A DNA stretch of 64,000 nt from Hemerocallis citrina (taxonomy: Eukaryota; Streptophyta; Magnoliopsida; Asparagales; Asphodelaceae). A program made the position numbers and the translations under genes. Shown here in pieces: positions 1 to 11,084 of this stretch. The stretch lies in contig JACEHZ010000205.1 of the NCBI GenBank assembly GCA_017893485.1, forward strand, positions 1 to 64,000. Reading direction: 5' to 3'. The notes below the pieces were generated by a model. It was not told where the DNA came from, ran no database searches, and saw only the letters and a program-made list of their open reading frames with translations. Position 1 is the first letter of the stretch. Each line of letters begins with the position of its first letter.

Positions 1-1109
1 TATCGGCCGCCCAACTACAGCCTAGTCACTTTTAGAACACTGATCCCACTTCATTAATAGCTAGTACTTTCATTGTTTGTTCTCGTTCCTCCTCATTAAG
101 ACATCCGCTACCCTATTTTTTTCCTCAATAGGCCCTCTTTCTTACTTTGCTCTCCACATCCCTCTACATGGTCAAGAGTTCCAAAAGAAGTTTTGTGCAA
201 CATTCATCTTGGGGACTTTGATGCCAACATTCATCATTCACTTGGGTACAATGTTTGGTATACTCCTTTTGCTAGCTTATATTGTCATCAAAGCTTATTC
301 TACACATACGAAAGGTTTATTGTGAAGTAACTAGTAAGTTAAGATTTAGTTATACATGTTACTTTCTGGTCCTTCCTATATTTTTTTTAGGAAAAGGAAA
401 AGACAACATAACTTCAAGTTAGTACCATGACGGAAATCTGTAGCTTGACAGCAAAAATTAGCTAAAGTTCTCATTATTTATTGTATTTGTTGAAAGGATA
501 TAACCCAAATCTCTCCCTCTCCATATTTGTTTACTAAAAAAAATTAATACATGTAGAGGTAAGTTGAAATAGTAAGAGCTCAATTATAGAAAGAGACATA
601 TTTCTTTTATTACTATTAGGTTTTAAGCAGGCATAGTGTTCTCTCTTCATAGTGCTAATCATTGGGAGGTCATTTATTCCTTCAATGTATATAATGATTT
701 CCTTCAACTTCTAGTGTGTTAAATAGAGATAAAAAGGCATGTGCAATACACGTGTTGGAACCCCAATAAAGGTCTTTAAAATACACTCTTTCTTTCATTA
801 TATAGAAATACAAATTATCGTTTTCTTGGTAAGTTCACAAAGGTTTTGTCCTTGCTAGGAAAATTTACTTCAAAAGATACAGATTTTCCTATAAACTTTT
901 TTTTACTTATGATACACAAAATTTCATCTAAATTCATTTATTTTTCCTTCTGTTCCTGAGTTGAAAAGAGAGAAACTAAGGGTTCAAGTCAATAGAAACA
1001 ACAAATCCGTAAGTCAAATTTGTTGAATTGCATACATGAAATCTAGCTTTGTTATGGATCATTTTATTATTAATATATAAGAAGCTACTTTCTCTTTTCC
1101 ATTTTCAGT
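1..1109. other. AT-rich spacer, possible terminal exon fragment at left edge
   Basis: No recognisable gene. A plus-strand frame without an ATG is open to a TGA at 323-325. It could be a last exon starting after an AG at 130-131 (pyrimidine-rich tract, then CAATAG). The predicted peptide is hydrophobic, with one likely membrane segment near its end, and I do not recognise it. The rest of the stretch is AT-rich with no repeats I can define. Confidence 0.2.
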
Positions 1110-1201
1110 TTTAGTCTATGCAGTTAAAATCGGTTTTCAAAACTAATCAGTCTAGGAGTGATTAGTGAGTAATCGGATAATCGGGGATTAAATCGGGGAA
1201 A

Positions 1202-1239
<38 letters not shown>

Positions 1240-1844
1240 TCAAGAAGATATTAAGTTTTTAAAGACAAATTAACACGTGAAATATCAAGTTTAATCAACG
1301 TCACTAATAAAGTAAGCATACCTGAATGTTGTTCTTATGTTCTTCTAATTTCTCTACAATCGTTTTACTTTCAGGAGTCAACTCTGACAATGAGATTCTT
1401 AGTGCCTGGTTAGAATCATTCATCGGGCCTTCAAGGTGTCAAATCTTCTCTGCTACAGGACTAAGGGATGCTCTTGGACTGACTGCCACACACACTGACA
1501 CACTATATTTTTTTGTACGTGAGAAATTTAATTGTAGCAATTTTTGTTTGTTCAAGAAAATATTTGTAACAATATTTGTATGTTTGAGAATAACATTTGT
1601 ATGTTTGCAATAATTGTAGTAATTTTTTAAAATATTATCTTCTCATTTTGAAAAGTTTATGCAATATGGTCGATTTTACCCGATTAGCCCGATTAATCCC
1701 AATAATATCTAAAATCGCCGATTATACCCAATTATTCCTGATTAATCACCAGATTTTATAAAACCCAATAATCGGTCCAAAACTAATCGGTTATAAGCCG
1801 AGTAACGATTAATCGGCCGATTAATCCGATTTTGACTGCATTGG
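1110..1844. mobile_element. Candidate non-autonomous TIR element
   Basis: Near its two ends the segment carries inverted motifs: ATGCAGTTAAAATCGG on the left and, in reverse complement, ATGCAGTCAAAATCGG on the right. Many copies of the words AATCGG and CGATTA lie just inside. TTTCAGT occurs at 1103-1109 and at 1845-1851 and could be a 7-base target duplication. No transposase is visible. The class is uncertain (hAT-like or Mutator-like). Confidence 0.35.
1204..1238. repeat. (GT)n microsatellite
   Basis: Uninterrupted GT dinucleotides over 35 bases, about 17 units, inside the candidate TIR element. Confidence 0.95.
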
Positions 1845-1851
1845 TTTCAGT

Positions 1852-3649
1852 GTGGGTTCAAGTGAGTTGTATATATCCCTTCGGGAGGGAAGGAACATAA
1901 TCAATTTCAAATTGATCATATCATCATCCTTCTCTTTGCACTAGGTGATATTTTTGCATGGAAAGTATCTAGGTCGACCAATTTTAATGAACGATCAAAG
2001 TTTTAAATGGTGGAAGTAGTTATCGTGTCAGCCCAAGAATTTTCATGTAGGATAGGATAAGTCGGAGGATATATCTGGATAAATATATGAAATATCTAAG
2101 ACTGTTATGTAGGATGGATAAATATATCCTAATTATGACCTACATAATTTACATACATTACATTATCACATATATGACAAATAATATGAAACTAAATGTA
2201 TTTAGAACACCACAAATTACACATATTGCAAATAAATTTCATACAATGATGGACAACATGCCAAGGTTGTAAATGTTGGATGTTAAAGTGTCAGTCAAAA
2301 AAGTTTTTGTTGGATGGCGGATGTTGCAGAATTAGACATACCATTATATAGGATATAAGTCCTATATGTGTCCATAGGATAAGATTCTTTTCTTTTAGTG
2401 ACTCTCTCCTGACTATGAGACTAATAGAAAGATAAAAACAATAGCAAAGAAATACAGTAAAATAACTTAAGGTAAATATATCTCCAGCATAAAATTTTCT
2501 AGTGTAATCAGTATATTAAGTCATTGAGTCAATACCGGATCAATCTCTTAAAAGGTAAAATTGCAATTACTATATGTTGAACGACTTTTAAAAGATGTAA
2601 CTGAACATGTCTAGGATATCATGGGAAATATCGGATTGAACCCGATCTATCAGTGTCCCTTCAAAAATGGTATATTGGTGGATCTACCAGATAAGTAGGG
2701 GGCATTTAAAACACTGGGAGTGATGGAGCAGTTATTTGGCAGATTACTTATTAATTACATATCCAAGTATTAGTGTTTACACTCACCACAAAAATATTAT
2801 GTTGGATCTTCTTGACAACTGTAAGACTGTTGATTTAAATACTTCAAAAACTAAGAAGATAACAATCAGCTTCTTGAGGTTATGATTCCTCAGACTATAG
2901 TACACTCATCAAGTAAAATTTTAGAGCCCTAATGACGGCAAAGTGACTATGGTGCTCAGATAAGCTTCTACTCGGGTGAGCACATCATCAAAATGGATAT
3001 GGATTTTAACTTAGCTACAAAAGTAGACAAACAGTTGCCAAATAGCATTGTGGAAATCCTTTCCCACTCTAATCATGTGCTCCTGAAGTCTCATCTAGAT
3101 GAATTTCAGATTGACCATAGATCCTGCGAACTATGTCAATTTTCTCAAGCCGTTAAAAATAATTAACCTATATATGATAATAAACAATCAGTACAAAAAT
3201 CACAATATGACTCCCCTCTTTTTATTTTATTTTTTTTCCTTTTCAAATTGATAAAATTCTGATTAATTTCTTTAGAAATGTTCCATTGACCAGGCCGGAC
3301 CGCAAGAACAAATGAACGAAACAAATTCATTTCCAACAGGACAATTTGAACCCAATTTACTAACAAAATTAATTCTTAGTCCACTACACTAGTTTAACAG
3401 TTTATCATGTATAAAAGCCCAAAAGGTCAAATTTTTGATTGGATTCAAAGAAAGATGAAAGATGGATACATGAGCTCACATCATAACATATGCTACTACC
3501 TACCAGACGTAAATTTCCTTTTTTTTTTTTAAATAAAGGAAATTGTATACCTTGGATCTCGGGGGGGCTGGGGTATGCTACCCCCCCCCCCCCCCCAAAC
3601 AAACATTAAGCATTTCTTTGTAAAAAACATTTTTTTGGATATATTAGTG
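1852..3649. other. AT-rich spacer without a recognisable gene
   Basis: Only short frames interrupted by stops are present. A run of 16 C bases lies at 3581-3596, just left of the Mutator-like element A. I see no coding signal or defined repeat. Confidence 0.6.
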
Positions 3650-3658
3650 TGGGATGTA

Positions 3659-4486
3659 GAATTTTTTGCCGTACTAGGCCACTTTTTGATAGTATTTGCG
3701 TTTTTAGGCCAGGTCCCAAACTATTAGCGTTCGTGGGCTAACCACTGCCACGTCAGCAGCGGCCGCTATTGGGAATAGCGGCCTCTTCATACCCACCAAA
3801 TTTGTACTCCCACACTTGGTAGAGTACGGAAGGGGATTGGGCTGAGTATGTGTAAAGGAGGTCGCTAATGCCACTGGCGACCTCCTCCAACTGAGGTCGC
3901 TATTCCCAATAGCGACCTCAGATGAGCCCTCTAATTGCTTTTAAGTCATTACGACCCCATCTGAGGTCGCTATTCCTACTAGCGACCTTAGCTTTAATGA
4001 GTTGTATTCTAGCACTTAGCAAAATCTAGAGAGCTTTTGCTCTCTGAAAAATGACAATCAATTTTTTTAAAAAACTAAGGTCGCTATTCCCAGTAGAGGC
4101 CTTAGTTATAAAACTATTTTGCAAATTTTACAAAGAATAAGTAGATTGTCTTTCCTACTGAGGTCGCTATTGGGAATAGCGACCTCAGTTTTAAATTTTT
4201 GGGAAAAACTTTTTAGGAATCGCTAAGTTTCTTAATACATTCATTCGAGCCGACTAATCTCATTATACTAAGGTCGCTAGTGGGAATAGCGACGGCAAAC
4301 AAAAAATTCAAAAAAAATTAAAACATAGGTCGCTATTCCCATTAGCGACCTTGAAATGAAGAGGCCACTATTCCCAATAGCGGCCGCTGCTGACGTGGCA
4401 GTGGCTAACCCACGAACGCTAATAGTTTGGGACCTGGCCCGAAAACGCAAATACTATCAAAAGTGGCCTATGACGGCAAAAAATTA
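3659..4486. mobile_element. Mutator-like long-TIR palindrome-array element A
   Basis: The two ends are long inverted repeats of about 125 bases: 3659-3790 mirrors 4355-4486, including the motif GCCACGTCAGCAGCGGCCGC. The flanks TGGGATGTA (3650-3658) and TGGGATATA (4487-4495) fit a 9-bp target duplication with one mismatch, as expected for Mutator-like elements. The interior has no coding capacity. It carries about nine imperfect palindromes of the form GGTCGCTATTcccAATAGCGACC, spaced irregularly. The 9-bp duplication and long TIRs are seen; assignment to the Mutator superfamily is inferred from them. Confidence 0.8.
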
Positions 4487-4495
4487 TGGGATATA

Positions 4496-5123
4496 TGCTT
4501 CAGCCCCCCCCCCCCCCCCAAAATATTTTTTAAAGTGGGCCCAAGCCCAACTCTATTCTATCTAGTATCTATAACAACTTTACTCCTCTAGTATCTATAA
4601 CAACTTTATATATATTTTGCATGTTACCTTGTGCCAAAAACAAAAAACAAAAAATCAGCCCCCCACTTTTCAGTCCTCGATCCGCCCCTGGTATTTCAAC
4701 TCCAAAAAACCCGAAGTTGCTTTCTCCCCACAGGTACAGGACGCAACCTATAGGTTGCATACCCCTTAACCTCCACTTAAAAGACATATAATATAATTAT
4801 CTAAACTTTGTTTCCAAACCAGGCCTAAACCATAAAATCCTATACGTCTATCTCTCTCTATAATTACTACAAAAACCACAAATTAACGCTATGCATCAAA
4901 ATAAAATTATGCACAACATAATTTCCATACAAGAACTCAATTGAAGCATAGATGTAAACAAAGACGCTATAAATTGCAAGAATAATACCTAAAGTGTCTC
5001 TCTTTAAATTTTTTTTCCTTTTATTTTTTCATTTTCCAATTATAAGTAGTAAAATTTGAAAAATTTAAGGTAGTCAAAATAACAAAAATAAATTCAGAAT
5101 TTTTTTTTTGGCAAAAGCTTGAA
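4496..5123. other. Spacer between element A and a hypothetical gene
   Basis: AT-rich sequence with a C run near 4505-4519 and a short direct repeat of 'TCTAGTATCTATAACAACTT' at about 4560-4605. No gene is visible. Confidence 0.5.
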
Positions 5124-5534
5124 TTACACATCAAGAACTGAAATTACCTCGCGATGAATCATTTCAGTTTGGTGCCTAGTCCCTCCTCTCCCCATCATCA
5201 TCATCATACCGCCGCGATGGCGAAGCATACAGTCCATCATATCATCGTCCGGAAACCCCGGGGAGTACCAAACATCATCGGAAACCGGTTCTTGATGACG
5301 GTCTCTCCTCTGGTTCTCCTTCCTATTAGTAGTAGGTGGAGGAGTAGGATTGACGTCGTTTCCGATGATCTGTTTGACTTTTTGTCGCCGTCTTCTTGAT
5401 CGCCTGCCTTGCCAGTCGGAGGAGGAGGAGGCGGGGGAGAAGGCGTCTGAGGAGGCGGAGGAGGCGCAGCCCAGGCGCCGGAGGGCTGCGGAGGCGAAGG
5501 AGGAGCTTTTCTTGGATGATTTGATACAAGACAT
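5124..5534 (-). CDS. Hypothetical basic, Ser/Arg-rich protein (136 aa)
   Basis: The open frame runs from ATG at 5534 to TAA at 5124. The N-terminal half is rich in Ser, Ala, Arg and Lys, with a basic cluster near residues 43-52. The C-terminal half has an acidic piece around DDVWYSPGFPDDD and a Met/Gly run encoded by CAT/ATG repeats. On the minus strand a TATA-like ACTATAAC lies about 105 bases upstream (near 5640), and a CAT-rich leader precedes the ATG. A GT just after the codons REV (near 5145) could be a splice donor, so the last residues are uncertain. I do not recognise a family. The frame sits in a unique island between Mutator-like elements A and B. Low-complexity trinucleotides keep other frames open too, so coding status is not certain. 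Confidence 0.4.
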   Translation of the reverse strand: MSCIKSSKKSSSFASAALRRLGCASSASSDAFSPASSSSDWQGRRSRRRRQKVKQIIGNDVNPTPPPTTNRKENQRRDRHQEPVSDDVWYSPGFPDDDMMDCMLRHRGGMMMMMGRGGTRHQTEMIHREVISVLDV

Positions 5535-5691
5535 GGATGATGATGATGATGATGATGATTAGGTTTGGTTTGGAATTGAGAGAGAGAAAGGAATTGTGAA
5601 TTTGTGATGAGAGATGGGGAGGTGGAAGATGTGAGGAAAGGTTATAGTTTTTGTCTGGGAGTGGAGAGGGCACAGTACTAGTGTGAGTTTG

Positions 5692-6394
5692 TGAATTTTT
5701 TTGTCGTACTGAGCCATTTTTTGAAAATATTTGGGAGTCTGACCCACTTTCGAAAATAATTAGCGATTTGATTCAATTTTGAACACGTCAGCATAAACCG
5801 TTATTAGAAATAACAGTATAAGTTATTTATACGACGTTATTTCCAATAACAGCATCATTTTGCATTTTTTTTTGCATGCCGTTATTTGGAGTAACACCAT
5901 CAGTATATTTCTCATACGTGTGTGAATCTTCTGATGGAAAAAATTCTAAGTGTTGAAATAACTTATAAATAATGCCATTATCCCTAAGAACGGCATTCGA
6001 ATTGCTGATGCCGTTATTGAAAATAACTGTATCAGTTATAATAAAATAAACTGTTGCATTTGTTTGGAACAGCGGCAACAGTTCATATTTGAATGTCGTT
6101 CTTGGGGACAACGACATTATTTATAAGTTGTTTCAGTACTTAGAATTTTTTCCAAGTCAGAAGATTCACGCTCGTATGAGAAATATATTGATGTCGTTAC
6201 TCCAAATAACTGCATGTAAAAAAAATATAAAATGATACCGTTATTGAAAATAACGACATATAAATAACCTATACCGTTATTTTCAATAATGACTTATGCT
6301 GACGTGTCCAAAACTGAATCAGATCGCTAATTATTTTCAAAAGTGGGCCAGACCCCAAATATTTTCAAAAAATGAGTCAGTACAACAAATCTTT
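5692..6394. mobile_element. Mutator-like long-TIR palindrome-array element B
   Basis: Long inverted ends pair about 5692-5830 with 6250-6394; TGACGTGT on the right pairs with the left ACACGTCA. The flanks GTGAGTTTG (5683-5691) and CTGAGTTTG (6395-6403) form a 9-bp duplication with one mismatch. The interior repeats a palindrome different from that of A, of the type CCGTTATTttcAATAACGG, about nine times. It has no coding capacity. The outer end resembles A and C (TTTTTGTCGTACTGAGCC versus TTTTTGCCGTACTAGGCC), so it belongs to the same family with a changed inner word. Confidence 0.75.
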
Positions 6395-6500
6395 CTGAGT
6401 TTGTTGGAATTATTTTTCAAAATGACCCACTTTCTAAATGTATTTACAACACTGACCCACTTTTGAAACTATTTACCAAATTAACAGAGTCTGGTCAACT

Positions 6501-8190
6501 GAATTTTTGCGGTACTATACCACTTTTTGAAAATATTTGTGATTATGAGCCAGTTTCGAAATTATTAACGCTCGTGGAATACTTTGTGCCACGTCAGTAG
6601 CGGACGCTATTCTTATTAGTGGCATCTTCATTTTGAAAATCGTTAGTGAGAATAGCAGCTTAATTTTAAACTATTTGAAATTTTTGTTTGTTATCGCTAT
6701 TCCTACTAGCGACTGAAATATATATGAGGTCACCAAAGAGATTAATGACCTCAAATGAATGTATTGAAACACTTAGCAATTTCTAGAAAGCGTTTGCTCT
6801 CTTGGGAAAAAAATTAAAAACTGAGGTCGCTAATCAGAATAATAACCTCAGTAGAAGACTAATTGTCTAAATCTTCTTGTTCTCTGTACAACAACATCAA
6901 CAAAGCATTTTTCCAAACTAGTTGGGGTCGGCTACATGAATCATGGTTTTCCATTTTGTTCAGTTTAGCACAATATCTTCTATAAGGTCACAAGCTATCA
7001 TATCTTTTTTCACTGTTTCCGCCCAAGTTAGTTGAGGTCTTCCTCTACCCCTAACTCTGCCCTTAATACTTATCCAATCACTCTTTCTAACGGGGGCACT
7101 ACTAGGTCTACGTGTAACATATTCAAACCACTTGAGACAATTCTCTCTTAACTTATCTTGGATTAGAGGTACCTTTAGCATGTCTCATATATGCTCGTTT
7201 CTAATTCTGTCATTTCTTGTTTTACCACACATCCATCTTAGCTTCCTCATCTCCGCTACACTCATTTTTTGGACATGTTGTTTCTTTGTTGCCCAACACT
7301 CTGCTCTATACATTATTGTTGGTCAAACAGCTATCTTATAAAAAAATTTCTTCAACTTCAAAGGTATACGTTTGTCACAAAAAACACCACTGACACTTCT
7401 CCACTTAAGCCACCTTGCTTGGATCCTATATATAATATCTTCACAAATCTCCTCATCTCTTTGTATAATTGCGCATAAATATCAGAAATAGTCTCTCTTA
7501 GGTATCTCTTGACCATCAAACTTCACTACTTGCTCCGTTGTGTTCCGAATATCACTAAAATTACACTCCATATACTCTGTTTTAAATCTACTTACCAAAA
7601 GCCTCTAGCTAAATCTTCTTGCTCTCTGTAAGATTTGCAAAAGAATCACCCAAATCGACCTTAGTATACTTCAATCTTTATTCGCAATAACGACCTCTGT
7701 AGAAAACTCAATCTCCTTGTTCATTGTAAAATTTGCAAAATAGTCACACAACTAAGACATCTATTCGGAATAGTTACTTTAGTACAATTAAGGCCTCTAT
7801 TCCACATAATGACCTTAGTACAACTAAGGTCACTATTTCGAATAGCGACCTCAGTTTCAAAAATAAATGAATTGTTATTTTTTTCAGAGAGAAAAATCTC
7901 TCTAAATTTAGCTAAGTGTTGGAATACAGTTCATTGAAGGTCACTAATTCTATTAGCGACTTCATATATGCTTTGGTCGTTAATGGGAACAGCGACTGTA
8001 AAAAAAATTATTTAAAAAAAAAAGATGCCGCTATTCCCTCCCATTAGTGACCTCTAAAAGAAACATGCCGCTAATGAGAATAGCGACCACTGCTGACGTG
8101 GCACCAAGTAGTTCACGAGCGCTAATAGTTTCGAAATAGACCCATAATCGTAAATATTTTCAAAATGTGGCCTAGTACGGTAAAAAATTC
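6501..8190. mobile_element. Mutator-like long-TIR palindrome-array element C, nested in D
   Basis: Inverted ends pair GAATTTTTGCGGTACTA at 6501 with its complement at the right edge, and both contain GCCACGTCAG-type motifs as in A. The flanks TGGTCAACT (6492-6500) and AGTTCAACT (8191-8199) match at 7 of 9 positions. The interior carries GGTCGCTATTnnnAATAGCGACC-type palindromes close to those of A, and a LINE fragment. It lies inside the left part of element D, so it is younger than D. Confidence 0.7.
6889..7608 (-). mobile_element. 5'-truncated LINE with C-terminal reverse-transcriptase remnants
   Basis: On the minus strand, fragments in several frames match the C-terminal part of plant LINE reverse transcriptases. 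The clearest is at 6960-7181 (KLRENCLKWFEYVTRRP, then RGRGRPQLTWAETVKKD), and decayed frames lie upstream to about 7600. The 3' end is a short CAA/TTG-rich tail. A 22-bp duplication with one mismatch (CTAAATCTTCTTgTTCTCTG at 6867 onward and its copy at 7609-7630) flanks the insert, which is diagnostic of target-primed retroposition. Frameshifts and stops make it inactive. It is nested in element C. Confidence 0.8.
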
Positions 8191-8670
8191 AGTTCAACTA
8201 ACCTCGCTATCTCGGATAGCGAGTGTAGGTCTATACATTTTAGGTAGAAAATTGCATGTTCAAAATTTTCCTGAAAAAATGAGTACAACTACACTCGCTA
8301 TCTGATATAGCGAAGTCAGTTGAACTAGACTCGCTTTCTGAGATAGCAAGCATAGTTATATACATTTCAGGTAGAAATTGTATGTTTAAATTTTCTCTGA
8401 AAAAAATGAGTACAACTACATTTGAATTAGACTCGCTATCTTATATCTAAGATAGCGAGTGTAGTTTGTCAACACTTCATGTTCTAAATTTCTCTGAAAA
8501 AATGAGTACAGCTTACACTCGCTATCTAAACTCGCTGTCTCAAATGAACTCGCTATCTCAGATAGTGCGTGTAGTTATATATATTTCAGGTAGAAATTGC
8601 ATGTTCAAATCTTTTCTGAAAAAATGAGTACATATAGCAAGTGTAATTGTACTCGTTTTTCCAGAGAATT

Positions 8671-9641
8671 TTTGATGAACCGGATAGGGCCTTACGACCC
8701 CAGCCACAACAAAATATATTGATAATAACGAAATGTACAGGAGGAAGCTTTACAAGCAGTAAAGATCATTCAAACCAACAGACACAGCTACTTCAATACA
8801 AAGACGCAAACTAAACAACTGACAAAGCCCGCAGAGTAAAGGGGTTGCACCAAGACGCTAGCTGAACAGCAGTCGGGAAGCCTGAAAGGCTGACGAGGAT
8901 GCGCAGACGAGCAAAAGAAGTGAAACGAGCTCACGCCCGGGAAGATCGCACTTACGCACATCAGGAGCTGCCGCAAAACACTCAGAAAATAGCAATAGGA
9001 GACCCAGTCCCTCAGAACGAATAGTCACGCGCAGCGAAGCTGCGGAGGTGCTCCAAAAAGAGACTGCCGATATCACAGCCGAAAGCACAGCCAAAAAAAA
9101 TAGAGAAAACGCACCACAGATGCAGCGAAATAAAAGACAAAGAATAAGAACAGAATAATGATGAAATAATCGCCCCACAAAGTGGAGAATAGGGCTACAT
9201 AAAGTCATCACCCATAGTAAGTGCTCCTATTAGAGACTGCCGCAAGCACAGCCTAAAGCATAGCCGAAAAATATTAAGCAATCGAACCACAGAAGCAGAG
9301 AAGGAAATACAAAGAAAAATAACAGAACAGTAAAGATATAAGCGCCCCACAAAGTGGGGAAAAGAGCTGCAATAGGCCACCAACCATAATAACCATTCAT
9401 AAACAGGAGTGAGAGAAACAAAACGCATCAGGTGTACATACAGAGAATCCCACCATTCAGATGCACCTCCAAAAAGCATCAAAAAGAAACTTACAAAACA
9501 TGATATAGCCAGAGAGAGGAGCGGACACAGTGAAGAACATGAGCACTGGCATAAGTAGCAAAAGGGAGCTCAAAAAGGAGCTAGAAACAATCCATGTTGG
9601 AGTTCCCAAAAAATCCACATGATTTCCAAAAAATCCACATG
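8671..9641 (-). mobile_element. 5'-truncated LINE copy nested in element D
   Basis: A 16-bp duplication, GTTTTTCCAGAGAATT, flanks the insert (8655-8670 and 9642-9657). Its left end resembles the left end of the insert at 59334 (adenine-rich GTACA... words after a GATGAACCGGATAGGG-type start), so both belong to one family in minus orientation. Minus-strand open stretches around 8858-9482 encode hydrophobic, Trp/Leu/Phe-rich peptides typical of the 3' part of some plant LINEs. They show no catalytic motif. No poly-T longer than three bases is present at the 3' side. Confidence 0.6.
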
Positions 9642-9958
9642 GTTTTTCCAGAGAATTGCTTTTAGAAATAAGAAACTACAAACCAAAGTCGTTGTTTCTA
9701 ACAACGAGTCTAGTTCACCCATGCTCGTTGTTGGAAACGGCAAGTCTGTCTTTAGATTTTTGTATCTTCGCGAGATTTCTCTAAATGTTGGAGAAATTCA
9801 TAGAACTGCACTCGCTGTTTGAAACAACGAGTTTATTTTCAAATAACTCGCTGTTTGAAACAACGAGTAAGTCAATTTGATAAATAGTTTCGAAAGTGAG
9901 TCAGTTTGGTAATTACTTCAAAAAGTGGGTCATTTTTGTAAAAAAAATCAGTTTGTTG

Positions 9959-11084
9959 CTGATTTAATTTAATATTATATTATTTAATTAAATTGGGGGA
10001 GAATTTTGTTTGTCATCAGTCGGCAGAAAAGTTGGGCTGTGACATTCCAAAATTTGAACTCTATGTACTAGGAGCTTACACGTGCAATGCATGTTTTAAT
10101 AAATATAGTTTTTTAAAATAAAAATTTAAACGTAGTCTTGATTTGAACCTATAATCTTCTTTATAATAGTTATACACGTATGTTATACAGAGGTTGATAG
10201 ATTGACAAAATATTTACAAATGACACTAAGGTCTTCTCCCATTATGATATTAGAGATGTGACCTGAAAACTTTTTAGAAATGGGACTGCTACAGTGTCTC
10301 CTATGATTTGATTTCCTACTGCACATTTACATCCAAACTAATCATCTGTTAATAGGTGCTTGCAACCACCCCCACAAGGGCCACAACAAACCCTCCTATC
10401 GAATTATATTCAAACCAAGTTGAACCACAAAAAAATTGGACCCACCACCTTTTCGGTTCGATGACCCCGGTTCTACTCTTAGAATATTGATATCAACATA
10501 TTAATATCTTTGTATATGAGTGGCATTTGTACAAAAGAACATTATCTTATCATCTCCAAACCACTTCAAGATAAGAGTTCCAAATATGGAATTGCCTAAA
10601 TTTTTTATAGGGGTTTAAAAGGAAAAGCACACCTTAGTGCCTTGAGCACTTGCATGCTTTTTCCTTAATCAATAGCGTGTATCAAAAGAAGTTAGAGATG
10701 CCAAATACAGTATTCTCTTCTTTTCTAACTACAGAAGAGTGGACAAATATATTAACCATATGAGCACCACTAAACTGCCACATTTGATAATACATTACTG
10801 AATTATTATTTACTCCTTTTGATCAAATACGTTCAGAAATTGAAATTTCCTTTGATTTCTTATATGGAAAATCCCCACTCTATTTGGTGCAAGTAGACCT
10901 ATGGAAATATCTCTCTAAAGACAACAAGGAAAACGACATCTCGATTAGTTGAGATCAGAGACATACAGAGAAATTAGTCAGATGCTACTGCTACCACCAA
11001 GAGTCATATAATGAGATATCACCATGTTGATGTGACATTAAAAAATCTTAAATATCGAACTAAGACTTGCATAGTAGCCGATTA
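9959..11084. other. AT-rich spacer without a recognisable gene
   Basis: No coding frame, defined repeat or RNA gene is visible. The sequence is AT-rich with scattered homopolymers. Confidence 0.6.

Larger units (their letters stand above)
6407..9949. mobile_element. Mutator-like long-TIR palindrome-array element D (host of C)
   Basis: The ends 6407-6500 and 9865-9949 are inverted copies, sharing words such as AAAATGACCCACTTT. They are flanked by a perfect 9-bp duplication, AGTTTGTTG, at 6398-6406 and 9950-9958. The element was split by insertion of element C and by a LINE. Its own interior repeats CTCGCTATCTcgGATAGCGAG on the left and CTCGCTGTTTgAAACAACGAG on the right. No transposase is present. 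Confidence 0.75.

Noticed and set aside
3405..3602. 65-codon minus-strand frame with a poly-Gly start
   Set aside because: The poly-Gly comes from the C run at 3581-3596. No promoter or family support.
4640..4690. hAT-like end (GATCCGCCCCTG reading outward, near a C-rich tract)
   Set aside because: No matching inverted end and no 8-bp duplication could be found.
3659..8190. CRISPR-like or satellite array because of regularly repeated palindromes
   Set aside because: Spacing is irregular, the palindromes lie between TIRs with target duplications, and the genome is a plant's.
8858..9482. Hydrophobic minus-strand frames resembling membrane proteins
   Set aside because: They lie inside a LINE insert bounded by a target duplication and resemble the similar insert at 59334.
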